Positions 35,430-47,133 of a stretch of 64,000 bases of DNA are shown here, one piece after another (the first letter of the stretch is position 1; every line of letters starts with the position of its first letter). Below the pieces are notes generated by a model. That model searched no databases. It saw only the letters and a list, made by a program, of their open reading frames with translations, and was not told where the DNA came from. The DNA is from Ptychodera flava (lineage: Eukaryota; Hemichordata; Enteropneusta; Ptychoderidae), in the NCBI RefSeq assembly GCF_041260155.1, contig NC_091933.1, forward strand, positions 7,590,501 to 7,654,500, written 5' to 3'. The position numbers were made by a program, and so were the translations under genes.

Positions 35430-38400
35430 TTCCAGCCCTGTCTTTCTATTTTATGGGCTGACTCCAATATTTGTTTAGGTCAAGTTGTCAAAGTTAGGTC
35501 CACACCCCCGGGAGAAGGTTGGTTGCAAAATGATGGACCCATACACAACCCGTGCATGTCACTGTGTAAAAGCTATTTTAAACGGTGGCGTTATAACCAA
35601 TAGGCAACAATTTTATTGACAAGCTTTAACAATAGCACAGTTGTCTCAGTTCCCCCAGTGACATTACGTATATACAGGAACGAATATTTGCAATGTGACA
35701 TAATATTATCGATTTTACAGCCGAAAAGGTATTGATTGGTAAATATTTTTGTGACAATCCATAGCAAACCTGCTGCAACATATTTGTCATATTATGATAT
35801 AAATAACACTGCATCATGAACACATCTTAATAGCCCACGGCCCATATTTTTGTCACAAACTGTTTCTTATTACGGCAACTTAGTGGCGCATTCCTTCAGA
35901 AAGGAAGGAAAACCAGAGACAATAAGAAAAACCCGAACTTAAAAATGTTAGCATATATATAGTATATTAGCAGTAATTTTTGCCGCATTTTCCAGTCTTT
36001 TGTTCTGTCTCTAAAAGGCAGGTTCTTGTTCATGCCGTAAAGCCTATCTGAATTATGCACTTAATCAGCACATCATGTGCGTGTTTTATATCTGATGTTG
36101 TCACTGACAGTTGTACTCTATCCAGGACAACGATTCGTTTGTGAACCATAACGTTACTCATTGTACGCAATGCATGTTGTTGGCGAAGCTAGTGTTGTGT
36201 GTTTCTGCATAATTTGGGGAGATTATTACGAAAATGCACTCGTTTTATAACATCCATCAATCAATCACTTTTCTGTATATGTCAAGGCCACCGTTGTAAA
36301 TGAAAGCAATAAAAAACAGCATTAAATATTACAGCTGTCTTTGAGACATGTGTTACACGAGGTGTTTCTACATTGTTTAAAGTACTTGACATATTTGTGA
36401 AAAAAAAACCCCATAATTTATCAAAACTGTGACAGTTAAACATTTCCGCAGGAAGGATAAGAAATAAATCGATATGGACATACATAAGCTAACCGTGTCT
36501 GCTTTTTAATTGTGTCGAATTCACTGAAATTGTGAATGACATAGAAAATCGTATAGAAGACCGTAGCTTGTAGACTTGCCTTTAATTAATGATAATGCTT
36601 TTGTTTCAAAGCAAATATTATATTCACGACGATGCAATGTTTTACTTCTGGTTAGTTTTTTCGATTTTGTGATCCCATTGTAAAGATGTTGGCATAGCTA
36701 CAATTAAAACGAAATGTTATTTACAGGGGGCGCAATGTATATATCTGTTGCCGAGCCAACGTCATACACATCGTCAACAGTCCGAGTAATGCCTCATAGA
36801 GCATGGTACAATCGATCAATCAGCAAACCTCACTTGCCAACGTCAACCGTGTAATCCTAGGCTTATATACTGCAACGAGTTCGGAACTGTTCGGCTAGAT
36901 TTTACCCTTTCTTTTTTGCACTCGGTTGTTTTAGATGTACGTTACGCACATGCTTCAGTATGGTCGAGTCGAGATGGCGACCGACACAAGTGGTTATTAC
37001 ATGAAAAATTACTTCTGTGGATCATGGTTTTCCTTGTCAGGTATAGCGGCTAGAAATCAGGATTTATTGATTTAATGATGTTTGCTGATTAGTCTATCGT
37101 ACTTTGCTCCCGGCCATTGAGACATAACCAGGACTGGACAGGTCAGATCGAGATCTCATTTCGAAGCGAACACACGTGAACTTTTAACCCTAATTATATA
37201 TACAGTATGCCATTGGTTCTTGCCTTAACCATCATTACATATACGGTACGCATTTGCTCTTTCCCACAATGCTCTATTGAGACATTACCCGGACTGGTCA
37301 AAACAAGATATCGCTATTGTGAGTGTTAATGTCTGAAGATGGTGGTTCGAAATATTCGGAGAAATACTAGTACGCTTCTTTTCAATCCCGCTCTTTGTCG
37401 TAAAATATCGAGTTTCGTGATCTTGCAATGTACAACTACACAAACGTGAATGAATTCAGACTTTTCTAGAAAGACCAAAACGGCAGACGCCATCCAGCGA
37501 TCAACATCACGGTGTTTGGAAGCTGTGGTTTGAAAGCGTGGTGCACTAAAGTCGTATTGTTCCAAATGACAACTCCCTCACGGAACTTACTTTGATGTCA
37601 GATATAAACTTTCCACACGTGTTTCTTTGCTTTAGTGAAATTTATGGCACAAACAATAATTTGAATCTGCATAAATTTGCCTTTGTAATTTTTTTTGAAG
37701 TTAAAACTCTTAAAAAGTCATTCATTCGACTTTATATATCGAAGATAACGGGTGTTTTAGCCTTATTGTCCCCGTATCTGAAACAACAAGCTTGTCAAAA
37801 TTGTCGCTTCACATACTTTCACTGAATTAAATTCATCAAAATCAACCCCTTTTCATTTTTACCGCTCAAAAGTATCTGGAACTGTAAGGAAATATGAATA
37901 ACATCGAGGGCCAAGTGCAAGAGGGGCGTAACTCACTTTTTCAACAAACTGAGTTAGAGGGAATAAAGGTTTTAAAAGAATCTAGCCTACAAAATCAATT
38001 TGTTTGTAGCTAATGGTTTTCTTGGCAAAGGATATTGTCATAGACATATAAACTGTGATAAACGAATGTTATTATCATAAAATCATTTTTATGTTAATTG
38101 AAAAAATATTAAGTTACGTCTGTCTTGCACTTGCATTTTGAGCGAAAAAGGAAGTACCTAATCATGAGTTTATAGGGCGTAACTCATCATATGGTACTTC
38201 TTTTATGCACAGGTCGATTTTCATGAATAGCATCCTCATTATAAGACGTTTTTACATTTTGATGTTTTTACCTTTTGCCCGTGTGAGACAGTGCGTAAGT
38301 ATGGAGTTACGCCCTTAGTGCACTGACTTTCTCGTGCAAAATGGGCGTAACTCAAGTTACATCGGCCCATGGCAATATGAGTTACATTGACTATTTTTTA

Positions 38401-40417
38401 CTCAAAATTTTCACACAAGATGCACCTCACATTCCCGAACAAAATTATATCAACAACTCAGTTTTGGCCATAACATCATTTACTTCCTCTTGTACTCGGT
38501 CATAGAAATGTAAGGCTGATGAAAAATTGCAGTAATTAATCATTTTATGAGAGCATTAATTTCACGTTAAATAGTAATAATTATTCTCAACTGGCTGATT
38601 GTCATAAATAGCGAACATTTTACGAGCTAAAGAAGATGTGTTTATAATATTCTTTAAAACAATTGTATGAATGCTTTCATTGAGAACTATAAACGAATCA
38701 CGGGCGAGGATATACATTTATTTCAATCTTTTAAAGTTGGAACTCATGTACTTTGATACTTTTCTAATTTGTTTTTTTTCTGGATCTAGTGCGTATACCC
38801 GCCTCACGTCTTGACACAAGTATAGATGAGTTGTGTCCTTGCCTTATTACAACACCCTGGCTTTGTAGAGTAATACAAAGTTAGTCGTTTAGCAAGTCTT
38901 CCTTTCTATATATACATTCGTTCAGTTAAAACAACCGTGAATCGGCGCGCACGTATTGTCATTGGATATCAGTCTTAATGCACCTCGCAGAGCCCTTAGC
39001 ATGACAGCGTCACTGAGAGCAGGCCTGTCGGATCAGGCCACTTTGCGTTTTCAGTCAGTGAAACGTAAGCTCCCCTTGAATCAAGTTACCTTTATAGAAT
39101 ACAAAAGGTCTGTTTGCACTCTTGTAGCCGCCGGGAGTACATGGCATGATGCATTTTGTTTTCACGAATTCCCTATAACAGAGAAACCAGACCTCACGCA
39201 AATTCTAACAGCCCTCATGGCTCCCTTGACGTGAGCAGTGAACTTGACTTATGGACTGAGCATTTTGGTTCCTCTCCGTAACTGCTTTGTCCAACTCTGC
39301 TCTTGCATTCTGATGTCTCTGCGCAGGCTTCAATTCTAGTGGTACATGTACATGTAGGTTTGTATATTTACTTTACGAAAACATCGCGTATACCTCTTTG
39401 GCGCACTGCCAACATGGTCCAAATAACGTCAGTGCCTGATCTCGCCAACGACAACTAAACGACAGCTAAATTCTGTGCTTACTGTTTCATTCTCAATGGT
39501 TGGGCAGTCCTAATTAAGTGCACTCATAACAGATAAACGGGGAAGACTTTGTGCAAGGCTATTAAATTTTGGACGTATTTTCATCTAATTGAAATGACCG
39601 AATTGCTCTTTACATTGCACGCTCAGTACACGTTCATTTAATCGATTTTTGACACTACCCAACATACCTAATATCGCCTCCTTGCTACAAGCAGTCGATG
39701 ACCTTACCTCTAACCTCATGTACTTGTGTATACCAGTGTACCATCTTTCTTCTTGCATTCAGATTCCACTCCCGGTTCAACCAATCTTGGCAAATATTTT
39801 CAAATTTCCATAAATTTTGTAAATATGTCAGAATTATATTGCTTGTTTCCTTATTTGAGAGAAATACAGACAGATGGGCAGAAAATCTGACTTAAAAAAA
39901 ATTAGAGAGGCAGAGAGAGACAAACTCATGAGATTACGTGTTCTGCTCAAACAGACGTTTATGTATGTCTATACAAGTAATTGGTTGGGTGGTCATGAAG
40001 TAATATTAAACAAAGAGCTGTCACCTTTTAGATGTGTGTTTTGCACAATCCTAGGTACGATATCCATAACTTATACGATCAACTTAAGTTTATTGTATTA
40101 AAATCGATGACTGTGCTGTGTCCGTGGGTGACCGTATGCATACCGATAGATTACTAATGCACTGCACACTGCAACGCGCCATATAAACGATACCCTCTAG
40201 GTGTGTGAAACCACGCCCGCTTTCCTGATTTATGATTTTGCTAACACGTACACCTTTATTTGTCATCGCATACGTTCGGCTTCTCTTTCATTTCCCCGTG
40301 TTGTGCATGTGAGACACCTTCAACTAAGACCCCAGTGCAAAGAAAATACGGCGCACTATTACGAAAAGACCCAGCTGTGTCGCGAGATCGGATCTAAGTT
40401 CTGGACACTGGGTGAAA
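35430..40417. other. 5 kb gap between divergent genes C and D
   Basis: The promoters of C and D must lie here. A TATAAA-like CATATAAACG at about 40180 is 240 bases upstream of the gene D ATG and is a weak core-promoter candidate. Repeats of GGGCGTAACTCA occur at 37924-38354. Short open frames show no family resemblance and no splice pattern. Otherwise nothing is recognised. Confidence 0.55.
37924..38354. repeat. Cluster of GGGCGTAACTCA motifs
   Basis: The motif occurs at 37924-37935, 38175-38186 and 38343-38354 on the plus strand, with a reverse copy (GAGTTACGCCC) at 38304-38314. The spacing is irregular. It could be an old repeat or a cluster of protein-binding sites in the divergent intergenic region. 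Confidence 0.4.
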
Positions 40418-40588
40418 ATGCGGAAGGCAAACCTTTTCCAAGTCTTTTCGGTTGTGTTGATATGCACCGCGGTAGAGTCAGCCTTAACTCGATCGAAGAT
40501 AAAACTGCAAAATAACGGATACACGGGCATTGTGATCGCTATCAACGAAGACATTGCTGAAGACGTTGCCATAGTGAACAACTTACAG
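40418..40588 (+). CDS. CLCA: Gene D exon 1: signal peptide
   Basis: It encodes a hydrophobic leader, then SKIKLQNNGYTGIVIAINED, matching the N-termini of B and C. It is 171 nt, phase 0, with a GTACGT donor. Confidence 0.82.
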
Positions 40589-41047
40589 GTACGTGGAAAA
40601 TTGGTTTAAATTAAGACATTAAGATGCATTGATTAACTATTATCCAATTACAAGCATAACAATGGATGAATTAGTGACGTTACAAGGCAGATATATTGAA
40701 ACATATCTTGTTCTTCTCACACTTGCTCTGTACTTTCTTCAAGGTAGTATTGTCTTCGTTACTTATGTGCCAGTTTGATATCTTATTGTCAAAATTTGAG
40801 GTCTCCAATTTGATCTTAATCATTGGTCATCTGACGGGTTGCACTATAGGTAAAATTGAAGAGCTTCTATTAAAGGTTCACGTCGGCAATGTATTTCCTT
40901 ATTAGTTACATTCGAACTTCCGCCAACCAAACAACATGGGCCACGGATGCGAATGTTGTCACTCACTGCCCATTATCTGCCCATGTCTGAAAAATGTCTC
41001 TGAAGTAGGTGAAAAATGCATATCCTTGTGTGTGCGTTTGGGGACAG

Positions 41048-41342
41048 GAAATCTTCACCAATGCTTCAAGGATCTTACACCGGGCCACAAAGAAGCGAGC
41101 CTTCTTCAAGGACATCACGATCCTGTTGCCGGAGACCTGGGGCGACAGTCTGACGAGCGAGTCGGCATCCGGCGAAACATTCGACACGGCCAACATCATT
41201 GTCGACAAGCCAAACGGTTTGTGGGGAGACGATCCCTACACCAATCAGCTCGGCTCATGCGGAGAGGAAGGCGAGTACATACACCTAACTGCGAACTTCC
41301 TCGGCGATAAAGACTGGGCCTGGAAGACATTTGGAGATCCCG
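41048..41342 (+). CDS. CLCA: Gene D exon 2
   Basis: It is 295 nt, the same as in B and C. It encodes RATKKRAFFKDITILLPETW and DPYTNQLGSCGEEGEYIHLT, part of the CLCA N-terminal domain. The reading frame is open. Confidence 0.88.
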
Positions 41343-41952
41343 GTAAGTTGGCAAGGACGCTATTATTGAGATATATAATCAGGGTATTAAGTTGTCCCCT
41401 AAATATATATCAGGGTATTAAGTTGTCCCCTAACTTTTATTGGACTGAGCAATCGCATAAAACTGACTTACAGGTTATGACCTTAGAGCGTATAGACTGT
41501 GCAAAGCCAATTATTCATTAAAAAACTGTCGGGTATTGTAGTGTCTGCACTCAATATGACATCTACAGCGCAAACAAAACCATTTCGAATAATATGTGTG
41601 TTATTGACTTAAATAGCGTTGTTGAACTGAATTTTTAACAGTGAGAGTTTGATACTAAATTTCGTACAGCTTTTGATTTGTTTTACACCAATTCTGCCCT
41701 GTCATCAAAATGAAGCTTCGTCGAAATGCCAGGCGTTACATTTGCAGATACAATCTATATGTTTGTAATGACTAATAAAACTGTCATTGTTGACAGCTAT
41801 AGTCTGGACTATAAATAATTTGTCAACAATTACATCGTATACAGCCATTGCACTCGACGCGTCGTGTTTCAAGGCAGGTACTTAATATGAAAAAATTAAC
41901 TGAAATTTACAGTTATTGCCCCCTTAACAAATGATCTCTTAACGAATTTCAG

Positions 41953-42215
41953 CGAGGGTGCTGGTACACGAGTGGGGGCACTATCGATGGGGTCTCTTTG
42001 ACGAGTACTCCACTGGCGACGACAATCATTTCTACCTCAACGACAAGGGACACGTTGCCGTCACAAAGTGTTCGAGCCACGTTGCGGGCAACGCCCTCGA
42101 CGTCAGGAACGGTAAAGAATGCAACAAGAACCCCGAGGCGGGAATACTGCCGGACAAATATTGCCGCTACTATCCGGACCTCCAGAAAAATCAGGCCACG
42201 AGCTTTACGGAAACT
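41953..42215 (+). CDS. CLCA: Gene D exon 3: HEWGH motif
   Basis: It encodes RVLVHEWGHYRWGLFDEYST and YCRYYPDLQKNQAT. The zinc-binding HExxH is kept. The exon end differs from B and C: the GSYxxMSFLSS stretch is replaced by SFTET, still in frame and followed by a GTGAGT donor. Confidence 0.85.
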
Positions 42216-42557
42216 GTGAGTATGAGACTGCACTCCTTAAGCCAGCACTAATTTGAAAGTAAATTCTCTATATCGCATGTAATTAAAATTAGTTCGTCAC
42301 TTGACCCACTAATCAAGGTTGCTTTTAAATTGGGAGTTGAGTAATTTGGTAGGAAAATTGTAGTTTACATTTGTTGTAAATGTACTAATTTATTAATGCA
42401 CTATTTTTGCTGTAATTATTGCATACCTGTAATTACCAACATGAAATTATAAAAAAGATCCTTTCTTTAAATTAAGAAGACTATTCTAATCTTACCGTTC
42501 AGATATATTTGACAATCATCATGTCGACGGCTGCGGTGGCAGCGACGACGACGGTGA

Positions 42558-42560
42558 CGA

Positions 42561-42622
<62 letters not shown>

Positions 42623-42697
42623 GGTGGTGGTGGTGGTGATGCTGATGGTGATGATTGTGATGATGATAAGGAAGAGGAAGAGGAGGAGGAGGAGGAT
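42558..42697. repeat. (GAT)n/(GGT)n/(GAG)n microsatellite
   Basis: Successive trinucleotide runs (GAT, then GGT, then GAA/GAG) lie in intron 3 of gene D. The poly-Asp, poly-Gly and poly-His frames are artefacts. Confidence 0.95.
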
Positions 42698-42797
42698 TAT
42701 TAAAAAAAAACGACTTAAAAGGTTCCCTTTTATGTTTTACAGAGTCGAATGTTTTCGACAGACATTGTCTTACATGTTTTCCCCTATCCCCTGTTAG

Positions 42798-42924
42798 GTG
42801 GTAGATTTTTGTCATACAGACCCGAATGGCGACCCGCGATCCTTCCACAATGCCATGGCTCCGAATCCGCAGAACATCCATTGCAAGTACAAAAGCGCCT
42901 GGAGGTCATATTGGAAAGCGGGGA
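42798..42924 (+). pseudogene. CLCA: Gene D exon 4, left part, cut by Polinton
   Basis: It encodes VVDFCHTDPNGDPRSFHNAM and NIHCKYKSAW, matching B and C, and ends at the target duplication of the Polinton. A one-base loss near 42900 shifts the frame before the insertion point. Confidence 0.85.
42919..42924 (+). repeat. Target-site duplication, left copy
   Basis: CGGGGA directly precedes the element and is repeated exactly at 59952-59957. Six bases is the normal Polinton duplication length. Confidence 0.93.
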
Positions 42925-43265
42925 AGTAGTAAAGTAAACGTGGGCAACTGGATGAAGTAAGAATTTTTACACCCCATTTTATTCATTTATCTACATGAAG
43001 CGAAGGAAAAATTAACCATCCATGTAACTAAAGTATAGACCCTGACCTATATACGAACTCACGCACGCGCAACAGTGCATTGTCCTGAACTAAGCGGGGA
43101 AATTCCCTGCTGAGTCACACACAACATGTTTATACATGTACGGGAAATTCCGTGTGAGTCATCACCATCAAACTAGCCTATATAAAGGACCCCGTTTTCA
43201 GTCCGGCCGGCCGGTCGCGGAGTCTAGCTGATGTTGAACACGAAGTTCCTATCGGTGCGAACTTG
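42925..43265 (+). repeat. Polinton left terminal inverted repeat
   Basis: About 340 bases pairing with 59514-59951. It ends near a GTTCCTATCGGT motif also found in the right copy. A TATATAAAG motif at 43179-43187 faces inward and recurs in the right repeat, so it may have been a promoter. Confidence 0.9.
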
Positions 43266-43266
43266 T

Positions 43267-44324
43267 TCACCCGATAGATAAAATTTTAGTAATTTCCTCT
43301 GAACTTAAAATATGACGAAAGACCATTACTTCAAACAAAATGAGACGTTTCAGATGAATGGTACTGATATCTAAAGTGTTCACTCTTTTATCTTTACGTA
43401 CAAATGTAGTTCCTAAGTCGTTCTCTATTCTATTCCCACCAACAAAACATTCAATACTCATTTCCCCTCCCCGATCTTTATCAATACTTATGATAATATC
43501 ACAAGTTGTTCTGTTATCTGTTTTCATAGCATAATATCCAACCAAATCGTCAAATTCATCTCCAGTAGCTAACTTTACACATCTAATGAGAACTGTACCA
43601 TGTTGAAGTATTTTCATATTATCAGTCATCTGTTGATTTACAGTCTGTAAAGTGAGAACAGCTGCCTCATCACCACACTTTTAAGACCCAGTTTCTTTAA
43701 AGTTGTGTCCCAAAATAATCTAACTGGAACTCCGCTAGCTGTATACGAGCAATAATTCTCCCCCTCGTTTATCCACCTTCTTAGTGTATTATCTGCCTTC
43801 ATTATTGTATTAAGAGGACTAATTTAAGGTGAATCGGTATACCAAGAAGTGCAATGTATGGATTCGTAGGAGTAAGCCAACTACGAAAATCTAACAATTT
43901 ATATTTGTTTACATTGCTATCAAAATAAATCACATTCGAGTTCCTGGTGGTTCAGCAACACCTCCTGCAATTTCACTATCCAATATATCTAAGATGTTAC
44001 GCGGCACATTATAAGGCATGAATTTCTGACTATCCCATCCCATGTCAGAGCAAAAGGAGTAGGATCATTCGAAGCCTTTGTGGCGTCAATTACAGTTTCA
44101 TCAATGTCTTTAAGTTCGGAAAATTCTACAGCATGTTCGTGGGGTGGCGCCGCGGCATTGGCTAAAACGAAATATTTTTCGCGGTCTTTATAACGAAGGA
44201 CGTAATCCTTATTATGATTAGCAGCCATCTTAGTATTATTGTTAACTTTAACATCACTCAGATCTTCAAGCTCAAGATTTTGCATACGAATTGTACCTAG
44301 ACCGAAGCCACTTGGATCAGACAT
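43267..44324 (-). pseudogene. Polinton gene, fibre-like candidate, broken
   Basis: The product begins MSDPSGFGLGTIRMQNLELE and has short LSDV and FSELKDIDE stretches reminiscent of phage or adenovirus-type fibre shafts. The far end resembles a jelly-roll or lectin-like fold (VFRHILSSEEITKIL). There are a few breaks. Function is a guess from position in the capsid gene block. Confidence 0.4.
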
Positions 44325-44381
44325 ACTCTAGGGACCTATATACAGTGAAAATTAAAATAATACCTTGTAATATACACAACC

Positions 44382-44797
44382 ATGGCTTCAGCTATAGGAA
44401 TGACAGTTCTCGGTGCTGTATTAAATGCAACGGCATTCACAGGAGGAAATATTATCGGACAAAAGCTTTCTGGGAATGGTGATGCTCTTATTGAAGAGAA
44501 GTCCGACATGATAAAGCATTAGAAAAATTTGAACATGATCGCAACGTCTGGTCAGAAAAAAGATTACTACAGGCTGACTGGAAAGAGAAAATCAGGCAAA
44601 GGACGCACATGCTGCGGCAGAATTAAGAGATACAGATGCAGAAATCCTGGAAGAAGCAGAAGCGGTGCAAAGCAACTCTACGTCAGGCGAAGAAGTTCAA
44701 TTCTCAGATTATTATCAGCCCAGCCCTGAGCAAAAGAAATATGAGATGATCTATATTGCTGGAGGATTAGTCGTGGGATGGTTTATCTTCCGATAGG
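44382..44797 (+). pseudogene. Polinton small membrane-protein gene, broken
   Basis: It starts MASAIGMTVLGAVLNATAFT, a hydrophobic N-terminus. The end of the region encodes a second hydrophobic stretch (IYIAGGLVVGWFIF). There are a few breaks. Family not recognised. Confidence 0.35.
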
Positions 44798-44834
44798 GTT
44801 ACACCGGTAGGGGGCTCCTCGGAACACTTCGGGA

Positions 44835-45566
44835 CTACAATAATTCAATACAAAAGCTAATTGGCCAGTTATTGAAATCGATCATGTTTCCATCCTGATC
44901 CGTTATCCAGATACGAATTGAATTCATGTAATCTCCCCCTTTTCTCAATGGCATAGAAATTGCTCCGTTTTTAAAATCGTAAGTAACCTTTTCACTTATT
45001 TCTCTCGTATCCCGGATGGGAAGTATTTGTAAACAGTTCGATACTTTCCCCTGTATGTATCCTCCGGAGGCACCCGAACCAAATGAAACATAATTTCCAG
45101 TAACATCGACTACATCTGAATGAACTATATATTTAGTGACTGTTAAGAAATCCACTTTCTTCGGACTCATAGTACTTTTTATAACTGGGTTGTTCTCAGG
45201 TTTATCTGAAAAGCCGACGACGTTGGCGAAGCTACCTGTGGCATTGAAATAGACTTTAATATCTTTAGCCAAAGTTAGATAAACATGGTTTGTCGGCAGA
45301 TGTTTTTCAAAATTAATTTTTTGCTTCAACCCGATTGCTTTGTTTAACGTATCGATATTGTAGTTACCTGGACGTATTGATTTAGTCTTCTTCGGTTGGT
45401 CACCTTCTTGATATTTTATTACATTATTTGTCGATGTTATGTTATGCCATGAATTATATAGTCCGCACTCTAGCAGTCTTATCTTCGTAAACTGTGTCGT
45501 GTCAATACAAGGGTAAAAATTAACAGTAACAGGTTCACCTGTTTTGCTTTCAATCCAAATGATCAT
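44835..45566 (-). CDS. Polinton penton-like minor capsid protein
   Basis: A 243-codon frame that looks whole. Features shared with Polinton/adintovirus penton-type proteins are an early IRLLECGLYNSWHNI strand, PGNYNIDTLNKAI, and the C-terminal pattern RIWITDQDGNMIDFNNWPIS. A single jelly-roll forming the capsid vertices is inferred from this resemblance. Confidence 0.6.
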   Translation of the reverse strand: MIIWIESKTGEPVTVNFYPCIDTTQFTKIRLLECGLYNSWHNITSTNNVIKYQEGDQPKKTKSIRPGNYNIDTLNKAIGLKQKINFEKHLPTNHVYLTLAKDIKVYFNATGSFANVVGFSDKPENNPVIKSTMSPKKVDFLTVTKYIVHSDVVDVTGNYVSFGSGASGGYIQGKVSNCLQILPIRDTREISEKVTYDFKNGAISMPLRKGGDYMNSIRIWITDQDGNMIDFNNWPISFCIELL

Positions 45567-45617
45567 TGTGTGTGCATGTATATATTACTAAGTATAAATG
45601 TTCGATGAATATTATTA

Positions 45618-45848
45618 TTACGAAGTATAAGGTTCTGCAGGAATAATATTTTTCTGTTCAAGGAGATCTTTGGTCGCAACCGCAGCAGCAGTCGCACCGC
45701 CTAATTTTGCCAATCGAGTCAAATTTGGTCGACTTGGATCGCCAACCTCTATTTTCAGAAATTTGCTGGAGATCATAAGATATCCCATCGCAAGTCCTGC
45801 GATTACAATACCATCGTACATTGTGTTTACAACTGTTTTAATATCCAT
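45618..45848 (-). CDS. Polinton small membrane protein
   Basis: A 76-codon frame that looks whole, with one hydrophobic segment (GIVIAGLAMGYLMI) after a short N-terminus. It lies in the same block and strand as the penton-like gene. Role unknown; minor virion membrane or core protein is possible. Confidence 0.45.
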   Translation of the reverse strand: MDIKTVVNTMYDGIVIAGLAMGYLMISSKFLKIEVGDPSRPNLTRLAKLGGATAAAVATKDLLEQKNIIPAEPYTS

Positions 45849-45899
45849 GATTGCTGACTAGTATATAAAATAAAAAATAAAAATAAAAAATATGGGGAG

Positions 45900-46442
45900 T
45901 TAATCCATCTCATACAATGTAGAGGAGCTGGGTCCTCCCTCCCCCTCCCCCTCCCCTCCCGTCGGAACTGTTCTGGAGGGAGCCGCTACTGGCTCTGTTT
46001 TTTCCGCTTTCTTATTTTGGGGAGGATCTTTCCGATCTGGACTCGATCGATTAACGGGACAGGGGGTATGCCGAGCACGCCCCCAATATAGCCCTAATGC
46101 AGTCAATGAAACTCCCACAATTCCTAAAACAAGATAACATTTATTATACCAGCGTGAATTATTATCACACTGTTCTTTCATTGTAGGCGGTAGGTCTGCT
46201 ACCGCATCAATCCCCTCCCCCTCCCTCTCCATTGCTTTTAGTTTCTTCTCCCTGTTTTGCCTGTTCCATTCCGCTAATTTCTTGCCCGCAGCAACTCTCC
46301 CTGGATGCTTCGTCGGTAACGACACTTTCTCTATGTTGCGCTGTGTCGGAATCGTTTCCGTTTGCGGTGTGGGGGTCGTCGGCGGGGCTTCTGACGGAGT
46401 CCCTGGCGGAAGCGTTTGCTGAGTCGGCGAAGTTGAATCCAT
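45900..46442 (-). CDS. Polinton Pro-rich protein with basic motif and TM segment
   Basis: A 180-codon frame that looks whole. The N-terminal 40 residues are Pro/Thr-rich, followed by the basic stretch KHPGRVAAGKKLAEWNRQNR, a hydrophobic span YLVLGIVGVSLTALGLYW and a Gly/Glu-rich tail. The basic motif suggests nucleic acid binding. Role unknown. Confidence 0.5.
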   Translation of the reverse strand: MDSTSPTQQTLPPGTPSEAPPTTPTPQTETIPTQRNIEKVSLPTKHPGRVAAGKKLAEWNRQNREKKLKAMEREGEGIDAVADLPPTMKEQCDNNSRWYNKCYLVLGIVGVSLTALGLYWGRARHTPCPVNRSSPDRKDPPQNKKAEKTEPVAAPSRTVPTGGEGEGEGGPSSSTLYEMD

Positions 46443-46574
46443 TTATTTCAGGTACTATATTAAACCCGATTTTTTTAAAATTTAAATGTTTACCCGTAAT
46501 TAAACCGGTGGAAATTAGAGCAATCAGGGGCCCCCATGTGTACCCTATCCGTCCTGATAATCGTTTTATTTCAC

Positions 46575-46950
46575 TGTTAGAATAAAATCCTTTTTAAGAT
46601 CAGTGGCATAGTTATCTCGATCATCGATTGGAACTACCTGACTGATTGCACGGGCTCCTAGATCTATGAAACTTTGAGTGATGGTATCACTTATAAGAGA
46701 ACTGTATTTCGCTTCGTACATTTTGAAGGCTTTAACCACCGTTTCATCTTTCCATTTTTCTACGTCAGCAACTGAAATCTCCTTACCAAAAATAACTTAC
46801 TTTGACCACTTGCGATGACACAGAGTATTTTTTCACGTTTTGTCTCTATTATGGATTGATTATTGTCCGAAGGCGCCGAAGGTGCCGAAGCCCCTTCGGA
46901 ATGCGCTGCCATATTTGCCGCTGCCGATGACTTTATTAAATTCTCCATTG
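46575..46950 (-). pseudogene. Polinton small hypothetical gene, broken
   Basis: The frame begins MENLIKSSAAANMAAHSEGA, and the far end encodes an acidic, helical stretch. About one break. No family recognised. Confidence 0.35.
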
Positions 46951-47133
46951 TTTGCAGTATGTTATCTATTCTTAGTAAAAAATAAAAAATTCGTTTAAAC
47001 CTGAATCCGAAATAAAGTATTAACATAGTCTGGAATGTTAGTACCCCTAACAGACTTACCGATAGGGATTCCGACAGGGATTCCGGGAAAATTCTCCTCC
47101 ATTTAAATCTATATGTATATAGAAACACGAATA

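Noticed and set aside
38956-39234. 92-codon open frame in the C/D gap
   Set aside because: No family resemblance and no supporting signals; kept as unexplained intergenic sequence.
42509-42881. Open frames with poly-Asp, poly-Gly and poly-His
   Set aside because: They are readings of a trinucleotide microsatellite in a gene D intron.
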